Shown: in pieces, positions 1 through 8,084 of the stretch
Layout: the number at the start of each line of letters is the position of its first letter
Numbering within the stretch: the stretch's first letter is position 1
DNA from: an uncultured Algibacter sp.
Lineage (GTDB): Bacteria; Bacteroidota; Bacteroidia; Flavobacteriales; Flavobacteriaceae
Length of the DNA: 55,431 nucleotides
Reading direction: 5' to 3'
NCBI GenBank assembly: GCA_937958265.1
Contig: CALGNX010000027.1
Coordinates: 1-55,431, forward strand
Translations under genes and position numbers: made by a program
The notes under the pieces: model-generated
The model's database searches: none
Told to the model about the DNA's origin: nothing
What the model saw: only the letters and a program-made list of their open reading frames with translations

Positions 1-60
1 ACAAAACGCAGGGCTTCATACCTAACAACTAATAAAAAGCTATTTAAAATAAAATAAGCA

Positions 61-3036
61 TTGGACGACCTCAACAAAGTCGTTCCAATAATAGATTTTA
101 AAGTAAGTATAAAGCACCATTTCGCCCCCATCGATTTGGTGCTAAATACACCGTATTTTAGTGAGATTAACAATTATTTTTCCGACACTAAAAAACAAGG
201 CGTACCAGTTAAACAACAACTTACTTTAATTAGCTTATTAGAGCGGTTAAATACTATAAAACAAAGGTTAACAAAGCATAACTCTATTGCAATACTTAAA
301 GGGCTTTATAAAGGCGGTACAAGTGGCGCATATTGTTATAAGAGTGCGCCGTTTCTTTTTTTTGATATTGATGTATCTAAAGAGAAAAACGAAAACACGC
401 ACTTACTAGAGACTTTTAACAATGCTGAGGTTTTTACAAAGCTTCAAGCTATTGCGGTTATGGTATGGCGTTCAAATAGCGGCAACGGTATCGCAGGCGT
501 TTTGTATGTTCCACAACTAGCAGAATTAAAAAACAACGAAACAAAAAAACACCTTGCTATTGGCAAAGCGATATGTAACTATTTAAAAAACACGCTTTAC
601 ATTAATGCAGATTTTGACAATGCGCAAAGTAAATATAGGCAAGTCCGTTATTTAGCAAAGCAAACAGAAACTCGAACCATTAATACAACCCCCTATGTAT
701 TTAATTATGATGTTACCGAAGTACACAAAAAATCACAAACAGGCGCTACACAATACCGCTATACGGATAATAGAGCCGTTTCGGGTTCTATTGCAGACCA
801 ATTTAATAGAGATGTTTCTATACATACCGCTTTATTAGATAGTAACTTAAAACAAATAACAGATACTAGATATTTGCACTCAAATACAACGAGTCAAAGT
901 ACTGGCGTTACAAATGGTAATTTGTTTTTTAACCACAGTACAAGTTTTTCACAATACAAAGTTTTCACACCCTTTTGGCTTTACTATACGCAAAAATACG
1001 GGTACGATATAAATAGTTTTTTAAAGGACTTACACGCAAAAGGCTATAAAGATATTAAACCCACAAAAGAAGTCTTTAAACAAGCTAAAAACGAACTGCA
1101 AACCAAAGCAAAAGCCCGAGATACTCAAATTTTTGAAGCGTGTTTTAATTTAGTTAATGCAAACTATAAAGACAAGGTTAAATTTGCAGATGACAACGCA
1201 AAAAACGAAGGCGAAAAAATACTTTTTTATGATTATTTAAAAATCAAACCTTTAAATATTCCTTATGATAAAACGCTAATTATTAAAAAATATGTTAGTG
1301 ATAAATTAAAACAAGTTTTAGAGTATGCAGACCTAAACACAAAAATAATTTTAACGGCTGAAACTGGTATTGGTAAATCAACCGCATTTTTAAGAGATTT
1401 TGCAAAACACCGACCAAACAAAAGGCTTTTACTTTTAGCACCTTTAACCGCTATTGTGGAACAAAATAAAGCCGACTATAATACAATTGTTTCACTTACT
1501 GGCAATAGCACACCCGAAGCCCACAGCAAAGCAAAAAACGCGCCTATTGTTGTAGCTACATACGAGCAAGGATATAAACACCTCAACAGTTCAAATACAT
1601 TTGATTACGTTGTTATTGATGAAATTCATAATTTAATAACATCACACAGCTATAAAAGGGAAACTATTAAAAATTTAACAAGGGTTTTAAAATCTTATAA
1701 TGTAATAGGGCTTACAGGAACACCAAACCTATTATTTAAATCTATTGGTTTTAAGTTAGTCAACGTAAAAAAGGAATTACAAAACAAAGTTAATGTAAGC
1801 TTTATTGTAGATAATAGAGCACCCCTAAAAATAGCATTACAACACTTGCAAAATGTTAAGGGCAAATGTTTACTACGTATTAATAGCAGAAACGTTGCAA
1901 AAGCAATAAAAAACGAAGTTATAAATTTAGGGAACTATACAAAAGATGAGGTTTTATTACTATGCTCAGATGCTCACATAAAAAAAGGCGACGATTTTAA
2001 ATGCCTTATAGGTCAACGCACATTTTCAGAAAAAATAAAGCTAATTATTACAACATCATTAATTGACGAGGGTTTAAGCATACAACAAAACGGCTTTACT
2101 GATGTGGTTTTTATTGAGACTGAATATAAGCCAAACCCCGAACCCGTTAAACAATTCTTTGCCCGTTTTAGAAACGAAGACCCAAACCGCAAAAACTTTT
2201 TGTACTTTAAAGAAACAAAAAACAAAAACATTGTAAGTTATTGCCCGTATTTTACATTTAATGAAACTAGAAAAAAACTTATTGCAGATGCTAAAGATTA
2301 TGATGTAAACGATACCGAAAAAAAAGACATAACAAACACTAAATATTTATATTATTCAGATACAACCGTAAACCTGTACGCCCTAGCCTTTGATGTTTCT
2401 ACTAGCTTTTTTAAGATTATGACAAAGCAGGAATACATACAATTTTTAGAGCTTAATTATAATATTAATGTTTTAGAAAATAAAGACTATACAAAAAACG
2501 ACATTGATACAAAAAACAGTAAAGCGGTTACAGATGCAAATAAAAAACTTATTGCTTTAAGTTGGTTAAATCAAAATGACGATATAAGAGCAGCTCTTTG
2601 CATTATTACTGATAACTTAGATATTAAAAAATCAATAAATGACATAACAGGATTAAACCCCAGTAACGAAATTTATAATCTAGTATCGGATAACTTAAAA
2701 GCCTTTGAGGGTTTACATACCAATACTTTAAAGTTAGAAAAATTAGGTATTGAAGACACAAAAAGTATTTTAATTGATAATCAAAAATTAAAACCTATTG
2801 ATTCAAGAAACGTAAACCGAAGTCTTATAAAATATCAAAACCTAGACACTATAAACAACCCCAAAACGAAAACCGATATAAAGAATAGTGAAAAATTAAA
2901 AGCTTTTATTAAAGATGCTATAAAATTAAAAGACCCTGACAAAACAACACTTTTTAAGTTATGGAATAAACAAAGATGCAACAGTAAAAAGCCCAGTTAT
3001 TACAATTTACTTGACCTAGTAAACCACTATTTATAA
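61..3036 (+). CDS. Primase-helicase: BT4734-type N-terminal domain plus SF2 helicase
   Basis: Probable replication protein of a mobile element. Residues about 20-215 resemble the BT4734/VirE-N primase-like domain found in Bacteroidota mobile elements (an FFDID acidic motif, then a WRSNSGNG segment and a later D..NAQ..RQVRYL segment). A superfamily 2 helicase core follows: Walker A TAETGIGKST at 432-441, DEIH box at 520-523, LTGTP motif III at 551-555 and an arginine-rich motif VI QFFARFR at 698-704. The C-terminal 250 residues are Lys/Asn-rich and unrecognised. The only upstream start is TTG, six bases after an in-frame stop; the first in-frame ATG lies more than 130 residues in and would destroy the primase domain, so the exact start is uncertain. 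No partner replication gene is visible. The gene points towards tRNA-Leu, consistent with the end of an integrated element. The helicase call is firm, the primase call moderate. Confidence 0.75.
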   Translation: MDDLNKVVPIIDFKVSIKHHFAPIDLVLNTPYFSEINNYFSDTKKQGVPVKQQLTLISLLERLNTIKQRLTKHNSIAILKGLYKGGTSGAYCYKSAPFLFFDIDVSKEKNENTHLLETFNNAEVFTKLQAIAVMVWRSNSGNGIAGVLYVPQLAELKNNETKKHLAIGKAICNYLKNTLYINADFDNAQSKYRQVRYLAKQTETRTINTTPYVFNYDVTEVHKKSQTGATQYRYTDNRAVSGSIADQFNRDVSIHTALLDSNLKQITDTRYLHSNTTSQSTGVTNGNLFFNHSTSFSQYKVFTPFWLYYTQKYGYDINSFLKDLHAKGYKDIKPTKEVFKQAKNELQTKAKARDTQIFEACFNLVNANYKDKVKFADDNAKNEGEKILFYDYLKIKPLNIPYDKTLIIKKYVSDKLKQVLEYADLNTKIILTAETGIGKSTAFLRDFAKHRPNKRLLLLAPLTAIVEQNKADYNTIVSLTGNSTPEAHSKAKNAPIVVATYEQGYKHLNSSNTFDYVVIDEIHNLITSHSYKRETIKNLTRVLKSYNVIGLTGTPNLLFKSIGFKLVNVKKELQNKVNVSFIVDNRAPLKIALQHLQNVKGKCLLRINSRNVAKAIKNEVINLGNYTKDEVLLLCSDAHIKKGDDFKCLIGQRTFSEKIKLIITTSLIDEGLSIQQNGFTDVVFIETEYKPNPEPVKQFFARFRNEDPNRKNFLYFKETKNKNIVSYCPYFTFNETRKKLIADAKDYDVNDTEKKDITNTKYLYYSDTTVNLYALAFDVSTSFFKIMTKQEYIQFLELNYNINVLENKDYTKNDIDTKNSKAVTDANKKLIALSWLNQNDDIRAALCIITDNLDIKKSINDITGLNPSNEIYNLVSDNLKAFEGLHTNTLKLEKLGIEDTKSILIDNQKLKPIDSRNVNRSLIKYQNLDTINNPKTKTDIKNSEKLKAFIKDAIKLKDPDKTTLFKLWNKQRCNSKKPSYYNLLDLVNHYL

Positions 3037-3042
3037 TTATTA

Positions 3043-3087
3043 AAACATCTTTATTATATTAAGTAAAATAAAAAGATGTTTTTTTTG
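3043..3087 (+). terminator. Rho-independent terminator after the primase-helicase gene
   Basis: A 9-bp stem (AACATCTTT paired with AAAGATGTT) with an AT-rich loop is followed directly by a run of T. It starts six bases after the stop codon and correctly oriented for the upstream gene. Confidence 0.8.
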
Positions 3088-3413
3088 AGACACCCAGTTT
3101 TTTCAGCACCTCCCAAAGTTTTCTTGCAAAATTTAAAGACACTCAAATTTTGTAAAAAACACGTTATTTTCTGCATAAAAAAACACGTTATTTGAACGTT
3201 TTAGATAATTAAAGACATTGTATGTAAAAGCATTAAAAAAATGATTTACTTTGCCTTTATGCAGGTCTTGATTTATTTTTAATTGAGTATATTTATAACA
3301 TGCGACTATTTAAGAAAAAAGATAAACGTTATAACACAGATTTTGACAACTACACAGACAAGTATAGTGATTACATGAAACTAAGTATTATACACTACTT
3401 ATATTAAATAACG

Positions 3414-3520
3414 CTTTTCGAACGCTAAAAAGACTTAAAAAACATTAGTATTCAGTTGATTTAAGTAAAGTACTTTTAATTGTTTTTCGTACGGTAAAAA
3501 AGACTTAAAAAACATTATTA
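3414..3520. repeat. Imperfect direct repeat pair near tRNA-Leu
   Basis: Two copies (3414-3450 and 3483-3520) share a ttttcg-acg block followed by aaaaagacttaaaaaacatt, separated by about 32 bases. The copies differ by an extra A and a few substitutions. Possible integrase or excisionase arm sites; that role is inference from position only. Confidence 0.6.
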
Positions 3521-3530
3521 TTTTATTCTC

Positions 3531-3551
3531 GTTCGCAAACAGTTCGCAAAC
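3531..3551. repeat. Tandem GTTCGCAAAC direct repeat
   Basis: Two exact 10-bp copies are separated by one base, giving an 11-base period close to one helical turn. This spacing is typical of a site bound cooperatively by a protein. It lies 57 bases from the 3' end of tRNA-Leu. Confidence 0.65.
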
Positions 3552-3572
3552 TTACTTTATAAAATTTGAAAA

Positions 3573-3602
3573 CCCCTTGAAAATCAATCGATTAACAAGG
3601 GG
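3573..3602 (-). terminator. Rho-independent terminator of the tRNA-Gly/tRNA-Leu transcript
   Basis: A CCCCTTG/CAAGGGG 7-bp stem with a 16-base loop lies five bases beyond the tRNA-Leu 3' end. On the minus strand it is followed by TTTTC. Confidence 0.7.
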
Positions 3603-3607
3603 TCTAG

Positions 3608-3691
3608 TACTGAAGACGGGACTTGAACCCGTACGTCCTAATGGACATTGGATTTTAAGTCCAACGTGTCTACCAATTCCACCACTTCAGC
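3608..3691 (-). tRNA. tRNA-Leu (anticodon UAA)
   Basis: An 84-base class II tRNA on the minus strand. The acceptor stem GCTGAAG pairs with CTTCAGT (one G-T pair) and the discriminator is A. The anticodon arm TTGGA-CTTAAAA-TCCAA reads UAA. A long variable arm and a GGTTCAAGTCC T arm are present. CCA is not encoded. The 3' end faces the repeat region and primase-helicase gene, so it could serve as an integration target. Confidence 0.95.
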
Positions 3692-3743
3692 AAATTAGAT
3701 ATGTATATACATATCAATTGGTATATTTTTAAAAAAGTTTCAG

Positions 3744-3815
3744 AGCGAAAGACGGGATTTGAACCCGCGACCCCCACCTTGGCAAGGTGATGCTCTACCC
3801 CTGAGCTACTTTCGC
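3744..3815 (-). tRNA. tRNA-Gly (anticodon GCC)
   Basis: A 72-base tRNA. The acceptor stem GCGAAAG pairs with CTTTCGC and the discriminator is T. The anticodon loop TTGCCAA gives GCC, and the T arm GCGGGTTCAAATCCCGT is canonical. CCA is not encoded. It lies 52 bases upstream of tRNA-Leu on the same strand, probably cotranscribed. Confidence 0.95.
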
Positions 3816-3918
3816 AGTTTTTAAATGAACAAACAATATCGCTATTGCGGATGCAAATTTAACACATTTTTAGAAACTACAAAGCTTTTTGATAAAAAAT
3901 TTAAATTTATTTTTAAAT

Positions 3919-6525
3919 TTATGTTTTTTTTACGAGCATTCGCTTAATTTCATTTAACTTCATAAGCGCTTCTACCGGTGTAAGTGTATCAATATCAATA
4001 TGTAATATTTCTTCTTTAATATTTTCCAACAAAGGGTCGTCCAAATTAAAAAAACTTAGTTGCATATCATCATTCAGTGTTTTCACTTTATCTGTTAGTT
4101 CTTCGCTTGAATGAGATCGTTCTAGTTTTTTTAAAATGGCATTAGCACGATGTAATACTTGCTTAGGCATTCCTGCCATTTTTGCAACATGAATACCAAA
4201 GCTATGGGCACTTCCTCCTTGCACTAATTTTCTTAGAAAAAGCACATTATTTTTCAACTCCTTTACAGACACGTTATAATTTTTAATTCGCCCAAAGGTT
4301 TCACTCATTTCATTCAACTCATGGTAATGCGTTGCAAACAATGTTTTAGGTTTTGTCGGGTGTTCATGCAGGTATTCGCTTATGGCCCAAGCAATCGAAA
4401 TACCATCGTAGGTACTTGTACCTCTTCCTATTTCATCTAGCAATACTAAACTTCTATCGGATATATTATTTAAAATAGATGCTGTTTCATTCATTTCTAC
4501 CATAAACGTAGATTCTCCCATGGAAATATTATCGCTAGCACCTACTCTAGTAAAAATTTTATCTACTAAACCTATCCTAGCTTCTTTAGCTGGCACGAAA
4601 CTTCCTATTTGTGCTAGTAACACAATTAAAGCTGTTTGTCTTAATATAGCAGATTTACCAGACATATTTGGTCCCGTAATCATAATAATTTGTTGGCTTG
4701 CCCTATCTAAAAATAAATCGTTAGCAATATACGCCTCCCCAATAGGTAATTGTTTTTCTATAACCGGATGCCGTCCTTCTTTAATTTCTAAACCAAAGGA
4801 ATCGTCTAGTATTGGGTAAGTGTATTCATTATCTGTAGCAAGCTGTGCAAAACCACACAAACAATCCAACTGCCCTATTAAAAATGCATTTTGTTGTACC
4901 GGTTTAATATATTGGTTTAACCACGTTACTAATTCTGCAAACAACTGCTGCTCTATAACTTGTATTTTATCTTCTGCGCCTAAAATTTTAGTTTCATATT
5001 CTTTAAGCTCTTCAGTAATGTAGCGCTCGGCATTTACTAAAGTCTGCTTACGTATCCATTCTTCTGGAACTTTATCTTTATGAGTATTTCTAACTTCTAT
5101 ATAATAGCCATAAACGTTATTTGATGCTATTTTGAGCGATGTAATGCCTGTACGCTCACTCTCGCGTTCTAGCATTTTATCAAGATAATCTGTACCCGAT
5201 TTGGATAAGCCTCTTAATGCATCCAATTCCTGCGAGAAGCCAGCTGCAATAGTTTGGCCTTTTAAAACATTTACTGGTGCTTCTTCATTTAAGGTCTCTT
5301 TAACTTTTTCTCTTAGCACATCGCAACCTTGCAGGTTATCGCCAATAATTTTAAGCGATTCATTTTGGCAGGTTGACGCTAAGGCTTTTATAGGCACAAT
5401 GGCTTCCAACGAATTTTTAAGCTGAATAACCTCTCTAGGATTAACCTTTCCTGTGGCAATTTTAGAAATTAAACGTTCCAAATCGCCAATATGCTTAATT
5501 TGGTTTTGTGTTTTTTGAAGCGTTGTATTTTCTTCGGTTAAAAAACGAACTACCTCATGCCGTTGTTTTATTTTATCAACATTTTTTAATGGTAGTGCTA
5601 ACCATCGTTTTAACAACCTACCACCCATTGGAGAAATGGTTTTATCAATAACATTTAATAGCGTTACCGCATTATAATTTGTAGAATTGTAAAGTTCTAA
5701 ATTACGAATAGTAAATTTATCCATCCACACATAATCATCTTCAGCAATTCTAGAAACGGCTGTTATATGCTGCAATTTATGGTGCTGGGTTTCACCTAAA
5801 TAATGAAGTATAGACCCTGCAGAGATTATACCTTCATGCAAATCTTCAACTCCAAAACCCTTTAATGTTTTAGTATCAAAATGTTTAATTAAAGTTTCGT
5901 TGGCATAATCGGTTTGATAGACCCACTCTTCCAAATAGTACGTATGAAAATCGTCTCCAAAAGTTTCATTAAAAAGCGTACGTTTTTGTTTGGAGACCAA
6001 AACCTCACTAGGGCTAAAATTCTGCAATAATTTATCGATATACTCCGCATTACCTTGCGCGGTTAAAAACTCTCCTGTAGAAATATCTAAAAATGAAATT
6101 CCAATAGCACGTTTCCCAAAATAAACCGAACACAAAAAATTATTCGATTTGGATACTAAAACCTCATCGTTTAAAGCTACCCCTGGCGTAATTAATTCTG
6201 TAACGCCACGTTTTACAATAGTTTTAGTTTGTTTTGGGTCTTCCAATTGGTCGCAAATAGCAACACGCTCGCCAGCTTTAACCAACTTTGGCAAATACGT
6301 ATTAATAGAATGGTGCGGAAATCCTGCTAATGCTGTTTCACCCTCACTCCCAGCCCCTCGCTTAGTTAAAATAATACCTAAAATACCCGCAGCCTTTACG
6401 GCATCGCTACCAAAAGTCTCATAAAAATCGCCCACACGAAACAACAGCAACGCGTCTGGGTATTTTGCTTTAATAGCATTGTACTGTTTCATTAACGGCG
6501 TTACTTTTTTTACTTTTTTAACCAA
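3919..6525 (-). CDS. mutS: DNA mismatch repair protein MutS
   Basis: Mismatch-recognition ATPase that binds base mismatches as a dimer and recruits MutL. Full length (868 residues from the chosen start). The N-terminal mismatch-binding domain carries the GDFYETFG motif (Phe-x-Glu wedge). The C-terminal ABC-type ATPase has Walker A GPNMSGKS at 618-625 and Walker [15 protein letters not shown]. Serine replaces glycine in the Walker A middle, which I recall as common in Bacteroidota MutS. The start chosen is TTG at 6525, giving [16 protein letters not shown], which fits relatives; an in-frame TTG at 6573 would add 16 residues. It is transcribed towards the two tRNA genes and ends about 100 bases from tRNA-Gly. 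Nothing suggests it is broken. Confidence 0.95.
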   Translation of the reverse strand: MVKKVKKVTPLMKQYNAIKAKYPDALLLFRVGDFYETFGSDAVKAAGILGIILTKRGAGSEGETALAGFPHHSINTYLPKLVKAGERVAICDQLEDPKQTKTIVKRGVTELITPGVALNDEVLVSKSNNFLCSVYFGKRAIGISFLDISTGEFLTAQGNAEYIDKLLQNFSPSEVLVSKQKRTLFNETFGDDFHTYYLEEWVYQTDYANETLIKHFDTKTLKGFGVEDLHEGIISAGSILHYLGETQHHKLQHITAVSRIAEDDYVWMDKFTIRNLELYNSTNYNAVTLLNVIDKTISPMGGRLLKRWLALPLKNVDKIKQRHEVVRFLTEENTTLQKTQNQIKHIGDLERLISKIATGKVNPREVIQLKNSLEAIVPIKALASTCQNESLKIIGDNLQGCDVLREKVKETLNEEAPVNVLKGQTIAAGFSQELDALRGLSKSGTDYLDKMLERESERTGITSLKIASNNVYGYYIEVRNTHKDKVPEEWIRKQTLVNAERYITEELKEYETKILGAEDKIQVIEQQLFAELVTWLNQYIKPVQQNAFLIGQLDCLCGFAQLATDNEYTYPILDDSFGLEIKEGRHPVIEKQLPIGEAYIANDLFLDRASQQIIMITGPNMSGKSAILRQTALIVLLAQIGSFVPAKEARIGLVDKIFTRVGASDNISMGESTFMVEMNETASILNNISDRSLVLLDEIGRGTSTYDGISIAWAISEYLHEHPTKPKTLFATHYHELNEMSETFGRIKNYNVSVKELKNNVLFLRKLVQGGSAHSFGIHVAKMAGMPKQVLHRANAILKKLERSHSSEELTDKVKTLNDDMQLSFFNLDDPLLENIKEEILHIDIDTLTPVEALMKLNEIKRMLVKKT

Positions 6526-6653
6526 TGTGAAGTTATTTTTTAATGTTATTTTTACCAAAATTATAACACGCAATGTAACACAATTTTAAAGTGTTAGCCC
6601 TTTCACTTGGCATAAGTTATTTACAATTAGAACGAGATTTCAACAAATAAGAC

Positions 6654-6669
6654 TTCCGCTTTCGCGGAA
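6654..6669. repeat. Small palindrome TTCCGC-TTTC-GCGGAA
   Basis: A 6-bp stem with a 4-base loop lies in the divergent gap between mutS and the RNA methyltransferase gene. Related words containing TTCCGCG or CGCGGAA also occur inside coding DNA near 42320 and 45640, so it may belong to a dispersed palindromic family. It is too short to be certain. Confidence 0.4.
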
Positions 6670-6686
6670 ATATAAAACTATTATTA

Positions 6687-7220
6687 ATGCGTAAATTAAA
6701 AAATAGCGAACTAGACAGATTAACCGTAAATGGTTTTAAGGAAGCTAAGAAAACACCTATAATAATTATATTAGATAATGTTAGAAGCTTAAACAACATT
6801 GGCTCCATATTTAGAACTAGCGATGCCTTTTTGATTGAAAAAATTTACCTGTGTGGCATTACAGCAACACCACCACATAAAGACATACATAAAACCGCAC
6901 TAGGCAGTACAGATACTGTAGCTTGGGAATACATTGAAAACACCACGGATTTAATTAAAACTTTAAAGCTTAAAGATGTAAAAATTTGCGCAATTGAACA
7001 AGCTGAAAATGCGACCATGCTTAGCGATTTTAAACCAGAACAAAACAGCACATACGCTTTGGTTTTTGGTAACGAAGTAAAAGGCGTAAACCAGGACGTA
7101 GTTAATGCTTGTGATGCCGTTATAGAAATACCTCAATTTGGCACGAAACACTCGCTAAATATTGCCATAAGTTGCGGCGTTGTAATTTGGGATATGCATT
7201 GCAAATTAATAGCGGAATAA
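6687..7220 (+). CDS. TrmH/SpoU-family RNA 2'-O-methyltransferase
   Basis: SPOUT-class methyltransferase that transfers a methyl group from SAM to a ribose 2'-OH of RNA. All three SpoU motifs are visible: NVRSLNNIGSIFRTSDA near residues 27-43, LVFGNEVKGV near 128-137 and IPQFGTKHSLNIAISCGV near 150-167. At 177 residues it is a compact form without the N-terminal substrate-binding domain of RlmB. The substrate cannot be told from sequence; tRNA position 18 (TrmH) or a related site is most likely. The ATG start is clear. The next gene starts four bases after its stop codon, so the two are probably cotranscribed. mutS is divergent upstream. Confidence 0.9.
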   Translation: MRKLKNSELDRLTVNGFKEAKKTPIIIILDNVRSLNNIGSIFRTSDAFLIEKIYLCGITATPPHKDIHKTALGSTDTVAWEYIENTTDLIKTLKLKDVKICAIEQAENATMLSDFKPEQNSTYALVFGNEVKGVNQDVVNACDAVIEIPQFGTKHSLNIAISCGVVIWDMHCKLIAE

Positions 7221-7224
7221 CCTG

Positions 7225-7878
7225 GTGAAAAAAAAGAAAACGCCTTGGCCCACAAAAGCTGTAATGGACCAAATATACGAGCAAAAACTTTGGGGCGGCA
7301 AAAGCTTCGATTTTTATTCCGGATCTGGATCGCATAACCCTGAAATTATATCACCATACATTGCGCATATTAGCCAGTTTTTAAAAACTCATAGTAACCT
7401 CGTAGTTTGCGACTTGGGCTGCGGTGATTTTAATATTGGAAAACATTTTACACAATACACTTACCAATACCATGCTATTGATATTGTTGAAACCCTTATT
7501 AACAGAAATAAAAAAATATACCATAAAGACAATTTGGAATTTTATTGTTTAGACATCTCTAAAGACGAATTACCTCCTGGAGACTGTGTTTTAATTAGAC
7601 AAGTGCTACAACATATTTCAAATGCAGAAATAAAACGTGTTTTAAAAAAAATAGTAACTTATAAATATATTATTGTTACCGAACACCTACCTACAGGAAA
7701 TTTTACAGCTAATAAAGATATTATTTCTAGCCAAGGCATTAGACTTAAAAAAAACAGCGGCATAAACTTACAAAAAGAACCGTTTAATCTGAAACCAAAG
7801 ACCACACGCAACATTGATAAGCACATTTTAAAACAAGACAAAGGCATAATACAAACTACATTATACACCATGTTTTAA
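7225..7878 (+). CDS. Class I SAM-dependent methyltransferase, substrate unknown
   Basis: A 217-residue Rossmann-fold methyltransferase. Motif I VCDLGCGDFNIG lies near residues 65-76, followed by an acidic turn (YHAIDIVE) and a VLIRQVLQHIS motif IV-like segment near 120-130. An N-terminal SGSGSHNPEI segment precedes the fold. No signal peptide is present, so it is cytoplasmic. It starts with GTG four bases after the SpoU methyltransferase stop codon, consistent with an operon. The substrate could be RNA, protein or a small molecule; I do not recognise a specific subfamily. Confidence 0.8.
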   Translation: MKKKKTPWPTKAVMDQIYEQKLWGGKSFDFYSGSGSHNPEIISPYIAHISQFLKTHSNLVVCDLGCGDFNIGKHFTQYTYQYHAIDIVETLINRNKKIYHKDNLEFYCLDISKDELPPGDCVLIRQVLQHISNAEIKRVLKKIVTYKYIIVTEHLPTGNFTANKDIISSQGIRLKKNSGINLQKEPFNLKPKTTRNIDKHILKQDKGIIQTTLYTMF

Positions 7879-8084
7879 CACACCAACAGCGCCATTGTTT
7901 TGGATATTCTAAGTTAAAACAACAAATTCAATAAATAACACGTCTCTTTTTTAAAAACCTATTAAAAGATCGTGCACAAAAATTTAAAAAAAGTAATACT
8001 TAAAAATTCAAACAATAGCCTAGCACTAAAATTGTTAATTTTATGTATATTACGAACTAGTAATACTTTATTACATTTTAATGC

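Larger units (their letters stand above)
3037..3607. other. Repeat-rich non-coding junction between the element and tRNA-Leu
   Basis: This stretch holds no convincing gene. Beyond the terminator it carries a 16-bp direct repeat (aaaaaacacgttattt at 3154-3169 and 3178-3193), an imperfect direct repeat of about 37 bp (3414-3450 and 3483-3520, sharing aaaaagacttaaaaaacatt) and two copies of gttcgcaaac (3531-3540 and 3542-3551) with an 11-base period. A 35-codon frame (3300-3407, Lys-rich start) exists but has no independent support. The repeats lie between the element gene and the 3' end of a tRNA, where integrase arm sites or an att site would be expected. Confidence 0.5.

Noticed and set aside
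3300-3407. 35-codon frame beginning MRLFKKKDKRYN
   Set aside because: Too short and without a recognisable product, ribosome signal or neighbour; it may be chance in AT-rich DNA.
4520-6424. Long plus-strand frames within mutS
   Set aside because: They run opposite to a full-length conserved gene with intact motifs and translate to unconvincing protein.
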